Assembly (NCBI RefSeq): GCF_004210375.1
Contig: NC_134827.1
Location: 107,121,285-107,185,284, forward strand
Reading direction: 5' to 3'
DNA from: Tachypleus tridentatus
Taxonomy: Eukaryota; Arthropoda; Merostomata; Xiphosura; Limulidae
DNA: 64,000 bases
Below the pieces are notes generated by a model. It ran no database searches, was not told the DNA's origin, and worked only from the letters and a program-made list of their open reading frames with translations. This document shows, piece after piece, positions 55,739 through 64,000 of the stretch. The position numbers and the translations under genes were made by a program. Position 1 is the first letter of the stretch. The number at the start of each line of letters is the position of its first letter.

Positions 55739-57500
55739 AGTAATACGTAGATGTAAAGAAATTCGGCTTGTAGGGGTCGCTGTGAAAGATAGCGATTTGG
55801 CACGTGAGTCGCAGGGCACGTGGAGTGGCATTTTCATTTAGTACCGTGTGTGTTTCCATACGCAGAGAGTGAGATATTCAATACATGTATCTAATATAGA
55901 TTGATGGTAATACAACATTCGTGATTTAATAGCCTAAGTGGTAAGTAGATACATAACCTTATAGTACAGCTGTCTAAAATTATCATAATTAATTTTTCTA
56001 ATGAATTAGAAATTGTGAACGTTTAACCAACCATAACTGGTAACCTAGCACGACTCTTTGGTGAAACGACGTATTACGTATGATTATTATGTCGTCGCAT
56101 TAAGCCTGACAGTTTAACGTTTATTCAGTAAAAATAAATAACTTTGTGTTCATAATTTTTATTCTACTTCTGATATGTTTAATTAATTAAATTAATTGAT
56201 AATAATTGCATCTCACTTACTAGATTAGAGTGCGTTGTTTAGTTCGCATCGTAACAGCTGTATCCTAAGGTTGTGATTTAAATAGTATCTGTTTGTGGTA
56301 TTCCGGCCAGCCTATTGAGTTTTGGTAGTATACGAAAGGTCTCGTCGGGTACTGGATATTTCTGAGGAATAGTGTGGCTGTCATCTTGTGACATAAACTA
56401 CCTTAATTTCAATCACAAATTCATATAATTAGTAGTAGTTTCTTGAATTTTGCATCCTTTGTTTCAGAACAAATCACTGGTCGCTGTTTTTTTTTTAAAC
56501 TTCCTGGTCGAGAAACTAAAAGTCACCATTTTTTTTTAGTTTAAATCGCAGGGTTACACTTTAACATGTTCCACGCGTTCTGTTGTCATTGGATTAGAAA
56601 ACAACACTTGGCAAGACACGTTGCCCCTTTTGGCAACAACAGCTTTCTACTTTCTATGATATTTTCCCTTTAAACGATAATAAATAAATGTCAAGCGATT
56701 GAATCTCTGAGTTAAAGAAAACTACGATGCTGAGCGCTGACTGTGTATTGTGTATACTTGCGCTTAAACAAACCGCATGTCACAAATCGGTAGGATTGCA
56801 TGATATCGACCCTGGAAAAGTCCCTACTATTATCAATCGTAAACGCATATAAAACACTACAATGATAGAATATTTTGATTTATTGTAAACTATCACTTTA
56901 GCAAGTATATCTGTGTCTCACTTCGAAGGTTTTCAAACTTGATTTTATCCACCCATTTCTTTAAATTTAAAAAAAAAAATTGAAGTTACTTTAAGGTTTA
57001 GTTTGCGAACTTAGTAGACGTTAGTTTTATATGTAAATTGATTTGTCTCTGTGAGCACAGCTCGACGAGAGAAAACAGAACAAAATATCGGAGTTACCGA
57101 CGTGTTTAGCCACTTACCTTTCTATTAAACCGGTCTTTGGTAAACATAATTATACATTTTATAAGTAATTTGTAAATGTGTTTAGGTTTAATTTGTCCTT
57201 AAGTAATATAATAAATTTTATTATAATAATTGATACTGCATATAAATCAAACGTGTGTTTCGGATGTTCTTAAAACCAGAATGTTAAAAGGTTGAACATC
57301 TTATGGTCAACTACCAATTATTGCTGGCGAATTTCTTGATATGTTTAGTTTTAACGAGCTGTGTAGCTTAGTTTGTGGCAGTTTTTGAGTTGTTTTCTGT
57401 CGCAATGTATAAAACTTTCTACGATTAAAAATGCACAGTGACAAATAACGCCTAACGTGTCGTAATCTACTGATATTAATGTTGTACCTATTATAAAACT
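55739..57500. other. AT-rich, no gene seen
   Basis: No exon or RNA gene was recognised. A second copy of the hammerhead-like motif lies at about 56285-56345 (see findings). Confidence 0.5.
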
Positions 57501-57775
57501 ATTTGTTTTGTTTTTGAATTTCGCGCAAAGCTACTCGAGGGCTATCTGCGCTAGCCGTCCCTAATTTAGCTGTGTAAGACTAGAGAGAAGGCAGCTAGTC
57601 ATCACCACCCACCGCCAACTCTTGGGCTACTCTTTAACCAACGAATAGTGGGATTGACCGTCACATTATAACGCCACACAGCTGGAAGGGCGAGCATGTT
57701 TGGCGCGACGGGGATGCGAACCCGCGACCCTCAGATTACGAGTCGCACGCCTTAACCAACCTGGCCATGCCGGCC
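57501..57775 (-). mobile_element. tRNA-derived SINE (family S1)
   Basis: A well-preserved full-length minus-strand copy, with all body blocks and the tRNA head (GCGAACCCGCGACCCTCAGA, plus strand) present. It is among the youngest-looking copies. Confidence 0.93.
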
Positions 57776-57910
57776 ACATACAAACTGATTTTGTTTAATA
57801 TCCTTTCAGTTTTTAAATATATAAGCTATTTAATTTCACATTACAGGACTAACGTAATAACATTATTTCCTAAGATAGATGATACGAAGTAGGAACAGTA
57901 TAGGTTAGAT

Positions 57911-57947
57911 CAGGGGTTCCTAAACTGGGGACCGCGGACCCCCGGGA
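57911..57947. mobile_element. hAT-like terminal motif (remnant)
   Basis: CAGGGGTTCCTAAACTGGGG followed by ACCGCGGACCCCCGGG resembles the inverted-repeat ends of hAT superfamily non-autonomous elements (CAG-GGTTC type). I could not find the opposite end, so this is probably a fragment. Confidence 0.4.
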
Positions 57948-58404
57948 GCTGTATGAAGTTTTTAGGTAACGAACTGTAAAAATGCACAAAACTTTTAACG
58001 TACTCAATATCTATAGTTTTTTTTTTTTATGGTGGGAGTTCTGGAGGTCTCGGTCAGCATGTGTAATGTTCTGGGGGTTTTGTGCTGAGGTGACGTTCAT
58101 TGTACATCTGGACTGTCAGAAACGAATGTTTGTGTATCTGTAGTAACATTGGTATTGAGAAAAAGATGTTTGACTTCGTTCTTTTCCTGATATATCTGTA
58201 TCTATAGTAACGTTATAACATTGAGTTAAATGTCTGACTTCACCCTTGACCTAGTTATTTCTCTCACACTATTTTGATTCGTTGAGTTTCATTCGATACT
58301 CATTGACAGTTTTAAAAAACTATTAAGAAAGTAAGTCGACGGATTTTAAGTCACCTTAAGGTTTACTTAAGAATTTAACGGCTTGTTTTGTTAAGTAGTT
58401 AATA

Positions 58405-58503
58405 AGTCTGCACAGTTGGCTGTATGCGCTGTATCCACCTAGGGATCAAGCCTCACATTTTAATGTTATAACCCTTGAAGTTTACCGCTCAGCCACCAGG
58501 AAA
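58405..58503 (-). mobile_element. Short tRNA-derived SINE (family S2), diverged
   Basis: On the minus strand GTGGCTGAGCGGTAAACTTC, then AAAATGTGAGGCTTGATCCC, match the S2 head with a damaged B box. The tail is short. Confidence 0.6.
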
Positions 58504-59053
58504 GACGTTGTTTTTGGTTTGCCTCCTTTAGCATACTGAATTTCTAAAAAAAATACCACAGTTTTTACTCACCGTGAGTAAAAACTGGAGTCATCGGCCC
58601 ATCAGTTCTTCAATTTTATGTGGACTGGTTGTTGCGACCTCTCTGTCCGAATGCTAAAAACATTTTACCATTGTTCTATTGTTATTGTAATTCGGATATT
58701 AGTAACTGGTTTGTGATCTGTACCTGTGTTTCTTCTAACCAGCATGGGTAACTAGAAATTTTACTTCTGTTTAGTAAACTGTGGTCTGTGGGTGTTCTTA
58801 CTTACCCTTGTGTGGACTGATCATTGCGATCCCTTTGTCTGATTACTTTAAATAATTTACCATTTCTCTAATGTCTTTGTAACTGTCTATGGTTACCTGT
58901 TGTATAACTCAACATCTACTGGAATCATTTTGTTATAGTTATTTTGTCCAGATATTAGAGCGTAAACTGGTGTAGTTTCGATCTCTGTCAGCTGCATCAG
59001 TTGTCTGAAATTTAAATTATTTTTTCATGTGCAACTGATCAATGTTAGGTTTT

Positions 59054-59350
59054 GACATTATCGTCCGTCAAACGTCCAATGTTTTCCACATTATCGTCTG
59101 CCAAACTTCCAATGTTTTCCACATTATCGTCCGTCAAACTTCCAATGTTTTCCACATTATCGTCCGTCAAACTTCCAATGTTTTCCACATTATCGTCCGT
59201 CAAACTTCCAATGTTTTCCACATTATCGTCCGTCAAACTTCCAATGTTTTCCACATTATCGTCCGTCAAACTTCCAACGTTTTCCACATTATCGTCCGCC
59301 AAACTTCCAACGTTTTCCACATTATCGTCCGTCAAACTTCCAATGTTTTT
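59054..59350. repeat. 33-bp tandem array, 9 copies
   Basis: The unit is ACATTATCGTCCGTCAAACT followed by TCCAATGTTTTCC. The nine copies are nearly identical (CCG/CTG and CAATG/CAACG variants). Because 33 is 11 codons, several frames stay open on both strands. No start context, splice site or flanking coding sequence supports a protein. Confidence 0.96.
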
Positions 59351-59975
59351 CTCACCTTCTGAAATGATAATTCTGTTTGATAATTAAAAATGTTATTTAA
59401 TTTTTCAGCTCAAAGACATGAATGTTTTCGTCATCCGTAAATAATGTCAAATACGGATAATTATAAGTAGGCTTGATGGCAATTGTTTCTAATCGTATTC
59501 AAGGTCGAAGTGATGTTAAGGACGTGTGTGTATAAATTAAAACCCAGTTTTTTATCTCTTATTCCCGATGATGGCGACACATAGCGAAACTTGTAGAATC
59601 TCTTCATAAATCAAATATTTCTCTGAAACAACTAAAACTGTTGTGCGTGTTTTTCTATGTTTACTACGACTAGAAACTGCAAGTTGAGATAATTCGTTTA
59701 TTCGGTTAATAGTTATTTTAAACTGTAATAATACACAACTTGAATCACATGTCAAAGTTCGTCTGTTTAAGAACTGGTCAGTTAGTAAACTGGGTAGATA
59801 TTGGTTTTTCTTGGTTATGATGAAATCAGAAGGTTCGTTTCTTTACTAATAATGGTCTATAAAGTCGAACCTTTCGTTTTGTTTTTTGGTGAATTGTTTC
59901 TTTAATATGTCCAAACGGCATGTCTGAGGACTTGCAACGCTAAAACCTGTAGTTTTATTATTGTTTTAATAAACA
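59351..59975. other. Spacer before the second 48-bp block
   Basis: AT-rich, no gene recognised. CCGATGATGGCGACACATAG followed by CGAAACTTG at 59567-59595 is a retroelement-end-like signature of the same general type as at 25756. Confidence 0.5.
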
Positions 59976-62900
59976 ATATTATTGTATTATTGTTAAAATG
60001 TGTGATGTGGAGTTGGAACATGTAGCAACATGTATTATTGTTATAAAGTGTGATGTGGAGTTGGGACCTGTAGCATCAGGTATTATTGTTAGAAAGTGTG
60101 ATGTGGAGTTGGAACATGTAGCAACATGTATTATTGTTAGAAAGTGTGATGTGGAGTTGGAACATGTAGCAACATGTATTATTGTTAGAAAGTGTGATGT
60201 GGAGTTGGAACATGTAGCAACAGGTATTATTGTTAAAATGTGTGATGTGGAGTTGGAACACGTAGCAACATGTATTATTGTTATAAAGCGTGATGTGGAG
60301 TTGGGACCTGCAGCATCAGGTATTATTGTTAGAAAGTGTGATGTGGAGTTGGAACATGTAGCAACAGGTATTATTGTTAAAAGGTGTGATGTGGAGTTGG
60401 AACATGTAGCAACATGTATTATTGTTATAAAGTGTGATGTGGAGTTGGGACCTGTAGCATCAGGTATTATTGTTAGAAAGTGTGATGTGGAGTTGGAACA
60501 TGTAGCAAACAGGTATTACTGTTAAAATGTGTGATGTGGAGTTGGGACCTGTAGCATCAGGTATTATTGCCAGAGTGTGATGTGGAGTTGGAACATGCAG
60601 CAACAGGTATTATTGTTAAAACGTGTGATGTGGAGTTGGAACATGTAGCAACATGTATTATTGTTATAAAGTGTGATGTGGAGTTGGGACCCGCAGCATC
60701 AGGTATTATTGTTAGAAAGTGTGATGTGGAGTTGGAACACGTAGCAACAGGTATTATTGTTAAAACGTGCGGATGTGGAGTTGGGACCTGTAGCATCAGG
60801 CATTATTGTTAGAAAGCGTGATGTGGAGCTGGAACATGTAAAAACAGGCATTATTGTTAAAACGTGTGATGTGGAGTTGGGACCTGTAGCATCAGGTATT
60901 ATTGTTAGAAAGTGTGATGTGGAGTTAAAACATGTAGCAACAGGTATTATTGTTAAAACGTGTGATGTGGAGTTGGGACCTGTAGCATCAGGCATTATTG
61001 TTAGAAAGTGTGATGTGGAGTTGGAACACGTAGCAAACATGTATTATTGTTAGAAAGTGTGATGTGGAGTTGGAACACGTAGCAACATGTATTATTGTTA
61101 GAAAGTGTGATGTGGAGTTGGAACACGTAGCAACATGTATTATTGTTATAAAGTGTGATGTGGAGTTGGGACCTGTAGCATCAGGTATTATTGTTAGAAA
61201 GTGTCATGTGGAGTTGGAACATGTAGCAACATGTATTATTGTTAGAAAGTGTGATGTGGAGTTGGAACACGCAGCAACATGTATTATTGTTAGAAAGTGT
61301 GATGTGGAGTTGGAACACGTAGCAACATGTATTATTGTTAGAAAGCGTGATGTGGAGTTGGAACATGTAGCAACACGTATTATTGTTATAAAGCGTGATG
61401 TGAAGTTGGAAACACGTAGCAACAGGTATTACTGTTAAAATGTGTGATGTGGAGTCCGAACACGCAGCAACATGTATTATTGTTAGAAAGTGTGATGTGG
61501 AGTTGGAACACGTAGCAACAGGTACATTGTTAGAAAGTGTGATGTGGAGTTGGAACACGTAGCAACACGTATTATTGTTATAAAGTGTGATGTGAAGTTG
61601 GAACACGTAGCAACAGGTATTATTGTTAAAACGTGTGATGTGGAGTCCGAAACACGTAGCAAACATGTATTATTGTTAGAAAGCGTGATGTGGAGTTGGA
61701 ACACGTAGCAACATGTATTATTGTTAGAAAGTGTGATGTGGAGTTGGAACATGTAGCAACACGTATTATTGTTAGAAAGTGTCATGTGGAGTTGGAACAT
61801 GTAGCAACATGTATTATTGTTACAAAGTGTGATGTGAAGTTGGAACATGTAGCAACAGGTATTATTGTTAAAATGTGTGATGTGGAGTTCGAAACACGTA
61901 GCAACATGTATTATTGTTAGAAAGTGTGATGTGGAGCTGGAACACGTAGCAACATGTATTATTGTTAGAAAGTGTGATGTGGAGTTGGAACACGTAGCAA
62001 CATGTATTATTGTTAGAAAGCGTGATGTGGAGTTGGAAACATGTAGCAACATGTATTATTGTTAGAAAGTGTGATGTAGAGTTGGGACCTGTAGCATCAG
62101 GTATTATTGTTAGAAAGTGTGATGTGGAGTTGGAACACGTAGCAACATGTATTATTGTTAGAAAGCGTGATGTGGAGTTGGAACATGTAGCAACATGTAT
62201 TATTGTTATAAAGCGTGATGTGAAGTTGGAACATGTAGCAACAGGTATTATTCTTAAAATGTGTGATGTGAAGTTGGAACATGTAGCAACAGGTATTATT
62301 GTTAGAAAGTGTGATGTGGAGTTGGAACATATAGCAACATGTATTATTGTTAGAAAGTGTGATATGGAGTTGGAACATGTAGCAACATGTATAATTGTTA
62401 GAAAGTGTGATGTGGAGTTGGAACATGTAGCATCAGGCATTATTGTTAGAAAGCGTGATGTGGAGTTGGAACACGCAGCAACACGTATTATTGTTAGAAA
62501 GCGTGATGTGGAGTTGGAACATGCAGCAACACGTATTATCATCATAATGTGTGATGTGGAGTTGGAACATGTAGCAACAGGTATTATTGTTATAAAGTGT
62601 GATGTGGAGTTGGAACATGTAGCAACAGGTATTATTGTTATAAAGTGTGATGTGGAGTTGGGACCTGTAGCATCAGGTATTATTGTTAGAAAGCGTAATA
62701 TGGAGTTGGAACATGCAGCAAACATGTATTATTGTTAGAAAGCGTGATGTGGAGCTGGAACATGCAGCAACATGTATTATTGTTATAAAGTGTGATGTGG
62801 AGTTGGGACCTGTAGCATCAGGTATTATTGTTAGAAAGTGTGATGTGGAGTTGGAACATGTTGCAACAGGTATTATTGTTAAAATGTGTGATGTGGAGTT

Positions 62901-64000
62901 GGGACCTGTAGCATCAGGTATTATTGTTAGAAAGTGTGATGTGGAGTTGGAACATGTAGCAACAGGTATTATTGTTAAAATGTGTGATGTGGAGTTGGGA
63001 ACCTGTAGCATCAGGTATTATTGTTATAAAGCGTGATGTGGAGTTGGAACACGCAGCAACACGTATTATTGTTAAAATGTGTGATGTGGAGTTGGGAACC
63101 TGCAGCATCAGGTATTATTGTTATAAAGTGTGATGTGGAGTTGGAACATGTATTAACATGTATTATTGTTAGAAAGTGTGATGTGGAGTTGGAACATGTA
63201 GCAACATGTATTATTGTCATAAAGTGTGATGTGGAGTTGGAACATGTAGCAACAGGTATTATTGTTATAAAGTGTGATGTGGAGTTGGGACCTGTAGCAT
63301 CAGGTATTATTGTTATAAAGTGTGATGTGGAGTTGGGACCTGTAGCATCAGGTATTATTGTTAGAAAGTGTGATGTGGAGTTGGAACATGTAGCAACATG
63401 TATTATTGTTAGAAAGTGTGATGTGGAGTTGGAACATGTAGCAACATGTATTATTGTCATAATGTGTGATGTGGAGTTGGAACATGTAGCAACAGGTATT
63501 ATTGTTATAAAGTGTGATGTGGAGTTGGAACATGTAGCAACTGGTATTATTGTTATAAAGTGTGATGTGGAGTTGGAACATGTAGCAACTGGTATTATTG
63601 TTATAAAGTGTGATGTGGAGTTGGGACCTGTAGCATCAGGTATTATTGTTAGAAAGTGTGATGTGGAGTTGGAACATGTAGCAACAGGTATTATTGTTAA
63701 AATGTGTGATGTGGAGTTGGGACCTGTAGCATCAGGTATTATTCTTATAAAGTGTGATGTGGAGTTGGAACATGTAGCAACAGGTATTATTGTTAAAATG
63801 TGTGATGTGGAGTTGGGACCTGTAGCATCAGGTATTATTGTTAGAAAGTGTGATGTGGAGTTGGAACATGTAGCAACATGTATTATTGTTAGAAAGTGTG
63901 ATGTGGAGTTAGAACATGTAGCAACATGTATTATTGTCATAAAGTGTGATGTGGAGTTGGAACATGTAGCAACAGGTATTATTGTTATAAAGTGTGATGT
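59976..64000. repeat. 48-bp tandem array, second block, about 84 copies, runs off the window
   Basis: Same unit and same orientation as the block at 52883. Two main unit types are mixed: GGAACATGTAGCAACA and GGGACCTGTAGCATCA. Three junction variants occur: GTTAGAAAGTG, GTTATAAAGTG and GTTAAAATGTG. Toward the right the pattern becomes ordered, with type alternation repeated over several units (for example 62790-63010 and 63600-63840). The array is cut by the window end, so its size is a minimum. Confidence 0.97.

Larger units (their letters stand above)
57776..59053. other. AT-rich with decayed duplications and a hAT-like end
   Basis: No gene was recognised. Old direct repeats are visible: TATCTRTAGTAACRTT blocks at about 58132 and 58196, and a longer diverged pair at about 58619-58700 and 58811-58890 (TGTGGACTGRT, TTGCGA, TTTACCATT). 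A hAT-like terminal motif and an S2 SINE are listed separately. Confidence 0.5.

Noticed and set aside
59042-59387. Three overlapping frames of about 100 codons in the 33-bp array
   Set aside because: All result from the 33-bp period. Frames on both strands are equally open and none continues into flanking coding sequence.
59976-64000. Frames up to 309 codons in the 48-bp array
   Set aside because: The 48-bp period equals 16 codons, so several frames stay open together. There is no coding signature beyond the repeat itself.

Overview
Kind of sequence. This is nuclear DNA from an animal: AT-rich, with intron-split genes, tRNA-derived SINEs, a Tc1-like DNA transposon and very heavy tandem repetition. 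The two recognisable genes are the 3' end of a lipoxygenase (+ strand) and an apparently complete sequestosome-1/p62 gene (- strand, six coding exons). Insects generally lack animal-type lipoxygenases, whereas chelicerates and crustaceans have them. That fact and the SINE type suggest a non-insect arthropod, possibly a chelicerate such as a horseshoe crab. The species call is inference and cannot be proved from the window.

Layout. 1-15347 is a 63/64-bp minisatellite of about 240 copies, running into a 500-N assembly gap (15348-15847). 17133-18493 holds the last two exons of the lipoxygenase, ending in the family's C-terminal iron-ligand isoleucine. No earlier lipoxygenase exon lies between the gap and 17133, so the giant minisatellite is probably inside an intron of this gene. 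18494-31500 is intergenic, with a broken Tc1-like element (22589-24166), many SINE copies in both orientations and one unassigned ORF. 31980-39600 is SQSTM1/p62, carrying PB1, ZZ, LIR and UBA elements in the canonical order. 40700-44300 is a SINE cluster with a nested insertion.

44364-64000 is mostly tandem arrays of unrelated units: 53 bp (about 37 copies, grown from a SINE tail), 58 bp (about 88 copies, with higher-order duplications), 38 bp (about 9), 48 bp (about 17, then about 84 more after a 6.3-kb interruption and running off the window) and 33 bp (9). A 40-bp x5 array lies in a p62 intron. Tandem arrays make up about 28 kb, or 43% of the window.

How the parts relate. The two genes are unrelated: one concerns oxygenation of polyunsaturated fatty acids, the other selective autophagy. 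They are separated by about 13 kb. The long uninterrupted reading frames in the 63-, 48- and 33-bp arrays arise because those periods are multiples of three; they are not genes. I found no clear case for a wholly new genetic system. The observations most worth a second look are the birth of a satellite from a SINE tail, the higher-order structure of the 58-bp array, the split 48-bp array, and two copies of a hammerhead-like motif.
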